Part shown: in pieces, positions 45,920 to 56,000 of the stretch
Layout: every line of letters begins with the position of its first letter
How positions within the stretch are numbered: position 1 is the first letter of the stretch
NCBI GenBank assembly: GCA_946415315.1
Contig: CAMKRZ010000002.1
Coordinates: 186,001-250,000, forward strand
Reading direction: 5' to 3'
DNA: 64,000 nucleotides
From: an uncultured Lachnoclostridium sp.
Lineage (GTDB): Bacteria; Bacillota; Clostridia; Lachnospirales; Lachnospiraceae
Program-made: the position numbers and the translations under genes
The notes under the pieces: model-generated
What the model was told of the DNA's origin: nothing
Database searches by the model: none
Seen by the model: only the letters and a program-made list of their open reading frames with translations

Positions 45920-47326
45920 TTATAACTCGACCATTTTTCTCTTGACAAGCTTGTCTTTCTTCAGGAAATGAAGGTCGCGGCCGAAGCGAACCTGGATCAC
46001 GTTCGGATCGCTGTTGTCGATTACTTCGCCGGTTCCGTGCTTTCTGTGAACAAGCACATCCTGCTCCTTCAGCTCATCGAGCTTGCGGCGCAGAACCATC
46101 TCCTCAGGTGTAAAGGTAACCTCTCCCGCCGGTGCGGATGCATTGGCTGCAGGCGCTTCCGGTGCGGCATACTGCGGCTGCGTGTAATTCGGAACGATCT
46201 GGCGGATCAGTTCCTTCTCCTGCTCGTCCGCTCCATCGGAGAGATTCTTAACCATCTCCGTCTCAGCAGCATTCCACGCGGAAACTGCGTTCGCAGCGTC
46301 TGCCGCCTGATCGCGCGCATCCTCGGACACCGCCTCGTTAACTACTGCGGAAACCGCCTCGCGCGTATCGGTATCCTCATCGAAGACACCGTCCATATTG
46401 ATCTTAAAATCATCAAACTCATCGAACTCGCCAACCTGCGTCTCATCGAGTTCAAGCTCGTCGGAGAGCTTGCGCTGGCGCTGATCCTTGAAGTCTCTCG
46501 CGACTTCCTTCTTGCGCGCCTTTCTTCTCGCCTTCTCGTAATCCTCGTCCGACTCACCCTCCAGATGAGGAAGCGTGTAATCGCGGGAAGGTGTACTTCT
46601 CATCTCCTCGTCAATCTTCTTCTCCGCGTAGTGGTTGACGATCATGTAAATGATGAGGAACGAGACAAATGCTGCCACAAGGATCAACACAAAAGTCCAG
46701 ATGGACCAGGGCTCTTCCTTCGCCTTCTTCGTCATCTCCTGCGTCTGCTGCATGGTCGTCGGAGTCGGGTTCTTCAACTCAGGCTGCTTCTCACCTGCAG
46801 TCGGAGCGATCGTGCTCGTGGGAGCCGGTGTGTCCGTTGCCGGAGCCGGTGTGGGAGCGAATGTGATCTTCGTATTGTCACGCGTCACACGTCCGGTGAA
46901 CACATAGCCGACAAACACCTCGTTGTTGAAGGTAACCTGAACATGGTACCAGACATCGTTGTCGCTGTCGTCGCGCTCGCCGAAGATCAGGACCTCGGTT
47001 CCCTTCTTCAGGAGAACCTGCTTGCCGGTGCTCGTCTTCAGGATATCGTCCTTCTTCTTGCCGGTAGCCTTATCCTTTGAACCGGGCAGCTCACGCACGG
47101 CACTGTCGTCCTTGGTCACGGTACCCTTGTAATACACGGGCTGATGTTCACTGTTAAAATAGTCGTCCTGATGAATGAAATCATCTTTCGTATCAACCGT
47201 CTTGATGTCCTCGCCTTCCGCGTGCGTATGGGATGCGGAGATGGTCAGGATAATGGCGAAAAATGCCAACAGCAGAACAACGCCGCAGATCCATTCCTTC
47301 TTGCTCAAACCATCTTTACGATGCAT
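45920..47326 (-). CDS. Membrane-anchored protein with SH3-like extracytoplasmic region, Thr-Pro linker, TM and cytoplasmic CarD/UvrD-like C-terminus
   Basis: About 468 aa; signal/TM, SH3-like VLLKKGTEVLIFGERDDSDNDVWYHVQV, TM IWTFVLILVAAFVSFLIIYMIV, C-terminus KEQDVLVHRKHGTGEVIDNSDPNVIQVRFGRDLHFLKKDKLVKR. Confidence 0.7.
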   Translation of the reverse strand: MHRKDGLSKKEWICGVVLLLAFFAIILTISASHTHAEGEDIKTVDTKDDFIHQDDYFNSEHQPVYYKGTVTKDDSAVRELPGSKDKATGKKKDDILKTSTGKQVLLKKGTEVLIFGERDDSDNDVWYHVQVTFNNEVFVGYVFTGRVTRDNTKITFAPTPAPATDTPAPTSTIAPTAGEKQPELKNPTPTTMQQTQEMTKKAKEEPWSIWTFVLILVAAFVSFLIIYMIVNHYAEKKIDEEMRSTPSRDYTLPHLEGESDEDYEKARRKARKKEVARDFKDQRQRKLSDELELDETQVGEFDEFDDFKINMDGVFDEDTDTREAVSAVVNEAVSEDARDQAADAANAVSAWNAAETEMVKNLSDGADEQEKELIRQIVPNYTQPQYAAPEAPAANASAPAGEVTFTPEEMVLRRKLDELKEQDVLVHRKHGTGEVIDNSDPNVIQVRFGRDLHFLKKDKLVKRKMVEL

Positions 47327-47343
47327 AGTTTCTTCCTCACTTT

Positions 47344-49113
47344 CTACATTCGATCCGGTGCCTCGAATGCAAGCATTGCGATTCCGTCCGCGAAGATCGC
47401 GAGTGCGATCCGCAAGATCGATATCCACTCATTTTTCTTCGCCTCGTCGCTCTCTCCGACAATCTTGTTCGCGTGATAAAATCCGTTGACATTATCCGCC
47501 AGCTCGAACAGATACTGGCAAACCTTGTGCGGTGCAAGCTCCGCTGCCGCTTTCTCCACCATATCCGCAAATCTTGCGATCGTCAGCAGAAGCTTCGTCT
47601 CCTCCGTCCCGCGCTCATATGCACCGCCCTGCTCCGGCATTTCCGGAAGCTCGCCGAGCTTCGCGAGGATGGATTTGATCCGAACCATCGTGTAGAGAAT
47701 ATACGGTCCCGTATTGCCCTCAAACGAGGTGAACCGCTCCATGTCGAAAATGTAATCCTTGGTCGCCTGGTTGGAGAGATCGCCGTACTTGAGAGCCGCA
47801 AGACCGACTTTGTGCGCGATCTCGCGTTTCTCCTCCTCCGGAAAATCGCGGTCCGCCATTTTCCGCATAACCTCTTCCGCAACGTTCTCGATCAGAACCT
47901 CGAGCCGCATCACGCCGCCCTCGCGGGTTTTGAACGGCTTGCCGTCCTGGCCGTTCATCGTACCGTTCCCGATGAACGTGAGGATCGTGTCGGGCTTCAC
48001 CAGCTTCGTCTTGCGGGCGCAGCGGAAAATCTGGTCGAAGTACAGATCCTGACGCTTGTCCACAACGTAGATGATCTGGTCCGGATCAAACAGTTTCATG
48101 CGCTCGACGATCGTCGCGAGATCGGTCGTATTGTAGAGCGTCGCACCGTCGGACTTCAGGATCATGCACGGCGGCACTTCCTTCGTGTCCGTCTCCTCCT
48201 TGACATCCACAACGAGAGCTCCCTCGCTGATGTACGCGTAGCCGTTCTCCTTCATGTCTCTGATCATGTCGGGGATATGCTTCTGCGCGTCGCTCTCCTT
48301 GCCCCAGATATCGAACTGCGTTCCGAGATTGTCGTAATTCTTCTTGAGATCCTCCATCGAGACACGCATGATGTGCTCCCAGAGGGCCATGTAGCCTCTG
48401 CGTCCCTGCTGCAGCTCGAGGATTGCCTTGCGGGACTCCTCGCGGTAGTCGTCATGCTCCTTCGACCACTTGCTTGCGTAAGGGTAGATCTCCTCCAGTT
48501 CGGAAACGTCGAAAGGCGGTTCCTTCGGGTACTCTCCCGTGTAATCCGGATCGAAGTAGACGAGATCCGGCTTTCTGACTCTCAATTCGGTGATGATCAA
48601 GCCGATCGGTGTTCCCCAGTCGCCGAGATGCGCATCGCCGATCACTTTGTGTCCGACATAGCGCAGGATACGCTTCACCGACTCGCCGATGACCGCCGGT
48701 CTCATATGCCCGACGTGCAGCGGCTTGGCGACATTCGCTCCGCCGTAGTCGATGACTACCGTGCGCGGGTTCTCCGCCTGCTCCACGCCGAAATGTTCCT
48801 CCCGACCCATCCGCAGAACGTAGTCTGCGAGGTACTCGGACTTTACGTTGATATTGATAAATCCGGGCGCAACCGCATCGCACGTCGAGATCATATCCCG
48901 CTCGCCGAGTGCTGCAACCACTTCGTTCGCTATAGCGATCGGCGCTTTCCGGTACTGCTTCGCGGCAGCCATCGCACCGTTGCATTGATACTGGCACAGA
49001 TCGGGGCGGTTGGATACCGTCACGGCACCGAAGCGCCTCTCGTATCCGCATGCTTCAAACGCATCGCCCAGCAGTTCTTCCAGCAGTGTAATTATTTTAT
49101 TCACGTTATCCAC
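47344..49113 (-). CDS. argS: Arginyl-tRNA synthetase
   Basis: GGANVAKPLHVGHMRPAVIGES (HIGH-like), DALRA-type C-terminal domain. Confidence 0.97.
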   Translation of the reverse strand: MDNVNKIITLLEELLGDAFEACGYERRFGAVTVSNRPDLCQYQCNGAMAAAKQYRKAPIAIANEVVAALGERDMISTCDAVAPGFININVKSEYLADYVLRMGREEHFGVEQAENPRTVVIDYGGANVAKPLHVGHMRPAVIGESVKRILRYVGHKVIGDAHLGDWGTPIGLIITELRVRKPDLVYFDPDYTGEYPKEPPFDVSELEEIYPYASKWSKEHDDYREESRKAILELQQGRRGYMALWEHIMRVSMEDLKKNYDNLGTQFDIWGKESDAQKHIPDMIRDMKENGYAYISEGALVVDVKEETDTKEVPPCMILKSDGATLYNTTDLATIVERMKLFDPDQIIYVVDKRQDLYFDQIFRCARKTKLVKPDTILTFIGNGTMNGQDGKPFKTREGGVMRLEVLIENVAEEVMRKMADRDFPEEEKREIAHKVGLAALKYGDLSNQATKDYIFDMERFTSFEGNTGPYILYTMVRIKSILAKLGELPEMPEQGGAYERGTEETKLLLTIARFADMVEKAAAELAPHKVCQYLFELADNVNGFYHANKIVGESDEAKKNEWISILRIALAIFADGIAMLAFEAPDRM

Positions 49114-49156
49114 TCACCTGTTTCCGGGGCTTTGTACCCCTACGACATACACGGTT

Positions 49157-49185
49157 ATTTTAGCACATCCCCCCCCTGATGTAAA
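49157..49185 (-). promoter_or_regulatory. argS promoter with G8 tract in the spacer
   Basis: TTTACA - tcaGGGGGGGGatgtgc (17 bp) - TAAAAT on the minus strand. Confidence 0.6.
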
Positions 49186-49281
49186 CCCCCGCAGAAAAAC
49201 TGTCAACTTTTTCTTTTCATTTAACAGTAACCGTGCTATACTGTCGTGGGCACAATTCCAATACTATTCAGTGAGGTTTTT

Positions 49282-50592
49282 ATGATAAAGGTTGTCAAAT
49301 TCGGCGGCAGCTCGCTTGCCAGCGCCGAACAGTTCCATAAGGTGAAAAATATCATTCTCTCCGATCCGGACCGTCGCTTCGTCGTACCGTCCGCGCCGGG
49401 CAAACGCAACAGCTCCGACACGAAGGTCACGGACATGCTCTACCACTGCTATTCCATCGCAGAGGAGAACGGTGACTTCTCCGAGGCTCTCGCGCAGATC
49501 CGCGCCCGCTACCAGGAGATCATTGACGGTCTCTCCCTGACGGTCTCCCTCGACTCGGAGTTTGAGACCATCCGCGAGAATTTTGCGGCTCATGCCGGCC
49601 GCGACTACGCTGCTTCCCGCGGCGAGTATCTGAACGGTATTCTTCTTGCAAACTATCTCGGTTTTGAGTTTATCGACTCCGCACGCTACATCCGTTTTCT
49701 CGAGGACGGCACCTTCGACGCCAACACAACGCAGGAGCTGCTCTCCGCCGGACTTCAGGGCCTGACGAACGCCGTCGTACCCGGTTTTTACGGAGCGTAT
49801 GCCGATGGCAGAGTCAAGACATTTTCCAGAGGCGGATCCGACATCACCGGTTCCATCGTCGCCCGCGCGGTGCATGCGAACCTCTATGAGAACTGGACCG
49901 ACGTGTCCGGCTTCCTTGTAGCCGATCCGCACATCGTCGAGAATCCCCGCGTCATCGAGACGATCACGTACCGTGAGCTCCGCGAGCTCTCCTACATGGG
50001 CGCAGGCGTGCTCCATGAGGACGCGATCTTCCCGGTCCGCACGGCGGGCATCCCGATCAACATCAAGAATACAAACGCGCCTGAGGACGAAGGCACGTTC
50101 ATCGTGGAAAATACGTCCCGCAAGCCGGCCTTCACCATCACCGGCATCGCCGGCAAGAAGGGCTTCACCGCGATCAACATTGAGAAGGACATGATGAACT
50201 CGGAGATCGGTTTCGGCCGCAAGGCTCTGCAGGCCTTCGAGGACAACGGCATCAGTTTCGAGCATATGCCCTCCGGCATCGACACTCTCTCCGTCTTCGT
50301 GCATCAGCATGAGTTCGAGGAGAAGGAGCAGGCGATCCTCGCGGAGATCCACAAACTCTGCAACCCCGATTACATCGATATCGCCACCGACCTTGCGCTG
50401 ATCGCAGTCGTAGGCCGCGGCATGAAATCCAACCATGGTACCGCGGCGAAGATTTTCCGTGCGCTTGACACAGCAGGTGTGAACATCCGCATGATCGACC
50501 AGGGTTCGAGCGAGCTCAACATCATCATCGGCGTCGCAAGCAACGACTTCGAGGTTGCCGTCAACGCGATCTACGGCGCATTCGTAAAATGA
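49282..50592 (+). CDS. lysC: Aspartate kinase
   Basis: MIKVVKFGGSSLASAEQF, FSRGGSDITGSIVA, two ACT domains. Confidence 0.95.
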   Translation: MIKVVKFGGSSLASAEQFHKVKNIILSDPDRRFVVPSAPGKRNSSDTKVTDMLYHCYSIAEENGDFSEALAQIRARYQEIIDGLSLTVSLDSEFETIRENFAAHAGRDYAASRGEYLNGILLANYLGFEFIDSARYIRFLEDGTFDANTTQELLSAGLQGLTNAVVPGFYGAYADGRVKTFSRGGSDITGSIVARAVHANLYENWTDVSGFLVADPHIVENPRVIETITYRELRELSYMGAGVLHEDAIFPVRTAGIPINIKNTNAPEDEGTFIVENTSRKPAFTITGIAGKKGFTAINIEKDMMNSEIGFGRKALQAFEDNGISFEHMPSGIDTLSVFVHQHEFEEKEQAILAEIHKLCNPDYIDIATDLALIAVVGRGMKSNHGTAAKIFRALDTAGVNIRMIDQGSSELNIIIGVASNDFEVAVNAIYGAFVK

Positions 50593-50699
50593 GCCGGTCC
50601 GCCGACACGAGTGCAGCATTTTCCGAAACCTAACCGCGCCGTCTCCGCGGACAACCCGCGCAGTCGCCGGGGATAATAAAAGAAAAGAGGAACACCACT

Positions 50700-51218
50700 A
50701 TGCAGAACCCGATCGTCACATTTACCATGGCTGACGGCTCCGTGATGAAAGCCGAGCTTTACCCGGAGATTGCTCCGAACTCTGTCAACAACTTCATTTC
50801 CCTCGTCAAGAAAGGCTTCTATGACGGCCTGACGTTCCACCGCGTCATCCCCGGCTTCATGATCCAGGGCGGCTGCCCGAACGGCACCGGCATGGGCGGT
50901 CCCGGCTACAGCATCCGAGGTGAGTTTGCACACAACGGCTTCGCGAACGACCTGAGACACACGCCCGGCGTTCTCTCCATGGCGCGCGCCATGAACCCGA
51001 ACTCCGCCGGTTCCCAGTTCTTCATCATGCACAAGACGTCGCCGCATCTTGACGGCGAGTACGCTGCGTTTGGCAAGGTAGTCGAAGGTCTCGATGTCGT
51101 GGACGCCATCGCGGGCGTCCGCACCGATTTCCGCGACAAGCCGCTCTCTCCCGTCGTGATGAAGACCGTCACCGTGGAGACGTTCGACATCGACTATCCC
51201 GAGCCGGAGAAGTGCTGA
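50700..51218 (+). CDS. ppiB: Cyclophilin-type peptidyl-prolyl cis-trans isomerase
   Basis: TFHRVIPGFMIQGGCPNGTGMGGPGY, GSQFFIMH. Confidence 0.96.
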   Translation: MQNPIVTFTMADGSVMKAELYPEIAPNSVNNFISLVKKGFYDGLTFHRVIPGFMIQGGCPNGTGMGGPGYSIRGEFAHNGFANDLRHTPGVLSMARAMNPNSAGSQFFIMHKTSPHLDGEYAAFGKVVEGLDVVDAIAGVRTDFRDKPLSPVVMKTVTVETFDIDYPEPEKC

Positions 51219-51481
51219 TCATCAAAAACAGAGAACCGTCACATTCGACGAGACTGACCATTTTCCGTAAACAGCACGGAAACACAATCCCAACGATCTT
51301 TGACAAAACAGCCGGGCAACCCGTACGGTTGCCCGGCTTCCTTACACCGTAAGTCCGATCTGTATTGCCACCGAATCGATATACGTTCCCGGTTCCGATA
51401 TGACGGCACTTAGTCCCGTTGATATACGACACAGGAAAAACTACGGCTCTCCTGTTTACGCCATTACGGAAGGATTCATCC

Positions 51482-52822
51482 ATGAAGATTGCAGGTATCA
51501 TTGCTGAGTACAACCCGTTTCACAACGGTCATCGCTATCACATTGAAGAGACTAAGCGCCGCACGGGCTGCGACGCCGTCGTTGTCGTGATGAGCGGTGA
51601 TTTCGTGCAGCGTGGCGTTCCCGCTGTCATGGACCGATACCTGCGTGCAGAAGCCGCTCTCCGCTGCGGCGCCGATGTCGTCCTGGAACTGCCTGCGTAT
51701 GGTGCAACCGCAAGCGCAGAGGATTTTGCCTCTGCCGGGGTCCGTGCACTCGACGGGCTGTCCTGCGTCGATGTCGTCTCCTACGGAGCTGAGGACGCCG
51801 CGCTCGGCGAGCATACGTTCCGCTCGATCGCACAGTTTCTGATTGACGAACCCGGTGCCTTCAAACAGACGCTCCTCGCCCATGTTCGCGAGGGCAATTC
51901 CTATGCGAAAGCCCGCTCTATGGCGCTCTCCGAGTTCTTCCCGGAAGCCGCGGAACTGCTTGCAAAGCCGAACAATATTTTGGCAGTTGAGTATGAGAAG
52001 GCGATTCTTACGCTCGAAAGCAGTGATCGTAACAGGACAAAAGCGCAGACTGCGTCCGGAGACGCCGGTGAACCCTTGGAACGCAATAATCCTCGCAACC
52101 CCGTAAGACAGCCCATATCCAATAACACAGGCGAACCCGTGAGAGCTCGCATTGCTTCCTGCGCGATCTCCCGCAGCGACCTGGGGTACCACGATACAAC
52201 CGTGGGAGAAGTATGCTCCGCCACAGCGATCCGAAGCGCGCTCTCCGACGGAGGGTTAGTACCCGCAGAGGCTGTTCCTGCGGAAGCCTTGCCTCTCTAC
52301 GCAGGCCTTACGGCAGCTACTGCTGTGACGGCGGACGATTTCAGCGACATGCTTTTCGCCGAACTGTCCTCACACACCACGGAATCACTTGCCGGAATCT
52401 ATGATGTCCCTGCCGACCTCGCCAACCGTATTCTCGAGCAGGCCCAGTCGCCTTTCACCTGGACCTCTCTCGCAGAGTCCGTTAAGTGCAAGGCCTACAC
52501 CAGAAGCCGCATCGACCGTGCTCTTTGCCACTGCCTGTTGCACCTTACCACGGCGGACGCAGGCATTTTCCGAAAGGGAGACCTGCCATATCTGCGTGTG
52601 CTCGGTTTCCGCAAAGACGCCGAACAACTGATTTCCGCCATGGAGCGCAGTTCCCGCATTCCGTTACTTATTCGCTTCCTTCGCGACTCCGCAAAACTCA
52701 CCGGCGATGCCGCACGCATCCTGACTGCGGATCTACGCGCATCGTCACTCTACTCCCAGATACTGTACCGTAAGGTCGGTATCATCCGCGAAGACGCACA
52801 CCGAAGATTATTGACTGTTTGA
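51482..52822 (+). CDS. tmcAL: tRNA(Met) cytidine acetate ligase TmcAL (YlbM)
   Basis: MKIAGIIAEYNPFHNGHRYHIEETKRRTGCDAVVVVMSGDFVQRGVPAVMD. Confidence 0.93.
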   Translation: MKIAGIIAEYNPFHNGHRYHIEETKRRTGCDAVVVVMSGDFVQRGVPAVMDRYLRAEAALRCGADVVLELPAYGATASAEDFASAGVRALDGLSCVDVVSYGAEDAALGEHTFRSIAQFLIDEPGAFKQTLLAHVREGNSYAKARSMALSEFFPEAAELLAKPNNILAVEYEKAILTLESSDRNRTKAQTASGDAGEPLERNNPRNPVRQPISNNTGEPVRARIASCAISRSDLGYHDTTVGEVCSATAIRSALSDGGLVPAEAVPAEALPLYAGLTAATAVTADDFSDMLFAELSSHTTESLAGIYDVPADLANRILEQAQSPFTWTSLAESVKCKAYTRSRIDRALCHCLLHLTTADAGIFRKGDLPYLRVLGFRKDAEQLISAMERSSRIPLLIRFLRDSAKLTGDAARILTADLRASSLYSQILYRKVGIIREDAHRRLLTV

Positions 52823-52829
52823 GACTTCC

Positions 52830-52973
52830 AGATTCCCTTGATTCCTCAAGAAATATGTTCTCGTAGAAATCATCGTCCGTTGTCACAGTTACAATCTGAT
52901 TGAATGCAACCGGATTGTAATTAACGTGACAACGGACGATTGTGTTTTCATTATATGTTACCCCGGAATGCAA
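52830..52973 (-). pseudogene. Degenerate second copy of the C-terminal tail of the 59975-60619 gene
   Basis: Minus-strand translation IVTVTTDDDFYENIFLEESRE versus [21 protein letters not shown] at the genuine gene end; similar at DNA level over about 60 bp. Confidence 0.55.
52872..52940. repeat. Long imperfect hairpin with perfect 15-bp arms
   Basis: ATCGTCCGTTGTCAC (52872-52886) and GTGACAACGGACGAT (52926-52940), with inner arms GTTACAATC / GATTGTAATTAAC. Confidence 0.75.
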
Positions 52974-53049
52974 ACTAAAGCAGCGTATTCAAAGGCTTCT
53001 TCATCTACTCTTGACAATGCTTCCTAACTCGTTTCAAGGAGTATCATCG

Positions 53050-56000
53050 TCACATTGCCTTCCTCGCGCGCTTCCCGGCCACGACTCCTCCGAGCACGCC
53101 GGATGCGATGATCGTGAGGATCGCCCACAGCCAAAGATTGCTTGTGTCACCGGTCTTCGCAGACGGCTCCGATGGAACGGGCGTTGGGCTCGGTTCCGGA
53201 GTCGGGGTTACCGTAGGCGTCGGCGTGACCGTCTTCTCCGCTTCAAGGACTCGGAGCTCCGCGGTCACCTTTCCGTCAACGAACTCGATTTCCACGTCAT
53301 ACTCGCCCGGATTCAGGGTGTTCAGGTACTCATTTTTCAATGTAATGACCGTACTTCCTGCTTCGGCCGTGTAGTCCTGCCCCGGAACGAGTACATTTCC
53401 GATCCGAACTGCCGAAAAATATGTGATGCAGTTCACATCGTCCTGTGCGCGCTTCACCGTGATCACGATGGTGCCATCGCTCCCCTGTTTCCATTCATAA
53501 ACAGCGTTGAGTAGTTTGTACATCTCCTTCGGCACTTCCAGGAACATCGGCTCGTACGTCGTGATTGTGCCGCTCACAGTGCCGTCGCTCCATCCGAGAA
53601 ACTCATAGAAGAATTCTTCGGTATCGGATCTGGTTGGCGTCCTGTCCGTCTTCGGTTCGGCCTCGCCTTCCTTGTATGTCTTGCTGTCCAGAACAGTTCC
53701 ATCTCCGTTCAGCCATACCACAGCAAAGACATCTTTGGCGATCTGCAGGAATTCCGGCTCGTAAGTCGTGGTCGTTCCTTCTATGGTTCCGGGCTGTTTC
53801 CATGCTTTGAATACATACGTATTATTCTCATCAGCATCCTTCGTCGGCGTTTTGTCCGTGGTCGGCTCCTCCGCGCCTTCCTTGTAGGTCTTGCAGTCAA
53901 GCTCCGTGCCATCGCCGTTCAGCCAGATTACAGTGTACTCGGTCTTGGGAGTCGCTTCGTAGATGCCTCGGTACGTCTTGGTCTTTCCTTCCACTTCACC
54001 GTTATCCCAACCGGTGAACTGATATGTATTGTCCGCATCCTCTGCCATGGTCGGTATCTTGTCCGTGGTCGGCTCGGTCTCATCTTCCTTGAACGTCTTG
54101 CTGTCCAGGATGGTTCCGTCACCGTTCAGCCATACCACAGCAAAAACATCCTTGGAAATCTGCATGAATTCCGGCTCATATGTTGTGGTCTTTCCGTCTG
54201 CACTAACGGTGCCGGGCTGTTTCCATGCCTGGAACACATACTTATTATCCTCGTCAGGATCCTTCGTCGGCGTTTTGTCCGTGGTCGGCTCCTCAGCGCC
54301 TTCCTTGTAAGCCTTGCTGTCAAGCTCCGTACCGTCGCCATTCAGCCAGATTACGGTGTACTTGGTCTTCGGTGTCGCTTCGTAGTATCCTCGGTACGTC
54401 TTGGTCTTTCCTTCCACTTCACCATTGTCCCATCCGGTGAACTGATACGTATAATCAGCGTCGGGATTCTTCGTCGGTATCTTGTCCGTAGTCGGCTCAG
54501 TCTCGTCTTCCTTGTACGTCTTGCTTTCCAGAACCGAGTCATCGCCGTTAAGCCATACGACTGTATAGACTTCCTTGTCTATTTCAAGGAATTCCGGTGT
54601 ATATGTCGTGGTCTTTCCTTCTACAGTACCGGGCTGTTTCCATGCTTTAAATACATACTTGTGATTCTCATCTGCTGCCTTGATCGGCGTCTTATTCGTA
54701 GTCGGTTCAGTCTCACCCTCGACATAGGTCTTCGTATCAAGCGTGCTTCCGTCACCGTCCTTCCAGATGACCGTGTAAAGTGCCTTGATGGTCACTTCGT
54801 ATGTCTCACCCTCAAAGTCGGTATGGTTATCATCAGCCGTATATCGGGTCTTAATTGTGTAAGTTCCTGCCTCACTCTCCTCAGGGATCTTCGTCGTCCA
54901 GGTCTTGCCATCGTCACTGCTGTACTCGATCGCGGTATAGCCTTCCGGAAGCGTCTCAGGTCCGGTCAGCAGCGCCTGTTCCTCACCGTTCTCAACAAGT
55001 TCAGTTGCTGCAGCGGGTTTCTCCCCGTCTGAAAGAGCCGACATTTCAGGTGCGGATGCCCTGGTTATCGTCAATTCTGCGGTACAGGCAGCCGTGTTCT
55101 TATAGTTCAGGTTCGTGGCACGGACGTAAATGGTGCAGCTCTCCGAGACCTTCGTTGCAGTCAAACTGCTCAGATCCGTCACGTATGTACCGTCCTTCTC
55201 CTTCGAATACTCAAACGTCGTATCTCCACCTGCCGCGGTTGTGGTCGGCGAAGACGTGATCGCTTTCGGGGTTCCGTCGTACTCGTAGCTTGCGCCTTCC
55301 AGGGATACGGTAAATCCCTCTGCCTTCCCGATTGTCAGAGTGCCGTCAACATACGTGATCGAATAGCAATCGGTCACGTCCTCGTTGCTGCCGTTGACAA
55401 TCTTTGCATTGCATATCTCATTCTTGCTACTCCCGGCTTCCGTCTGACTGCCCCGGATCGTGACGCTTTCAACACGGTCTCCACCCGCAAGAGTCGTATA
55501 TCCGTAGGTGCCCACAGTGAGGGAGGTTCCGTCATACCCTTTCGTATCACTGTCTGCCGTAATGGTGACTTCCTTCGCTGTGATCGTCAGTTTCGCAGTA
55601 CATGTAGCCGTTTTCTCATAATTCGGGTTCGTGGCGCGAACGTAGATAGTGCAGCTGTCCGAAACCTTGGTTGCAGTCAGGCTACTCAGATCCGACACGT
55701 ATGTACCGTCCTTCTCCTTCGAGTATTCGAATGTCGTTTCCCCACCTGCCGCGGTTGTGGTCGGCGAAGTTGTGATCGCTTTCGATTTTCCGTCATACTC
55801 GTAGCTTGCGTCTTCCAGCGAGATCGTAAACTCGCCGGCCTTCTCGATCGTCAGGGTGCCGTCAACGGTCTCTGTGACTACGTAGTTGCCGGTTTTATCC
55901 TCTGTGGTGTTCTTCGTGACGCCTTCGAAAGTTACATCATATTTCCCGGGAACGGTTCCCTTGCCGCTCGCGCTGACATCGGTAAACTCCAGACCCTGCA

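Noticed and set aside
47473-49179. 568-aa plus-strand ORF
   Set aside because: Antisense to argS; shadow frame caused by codon bias.
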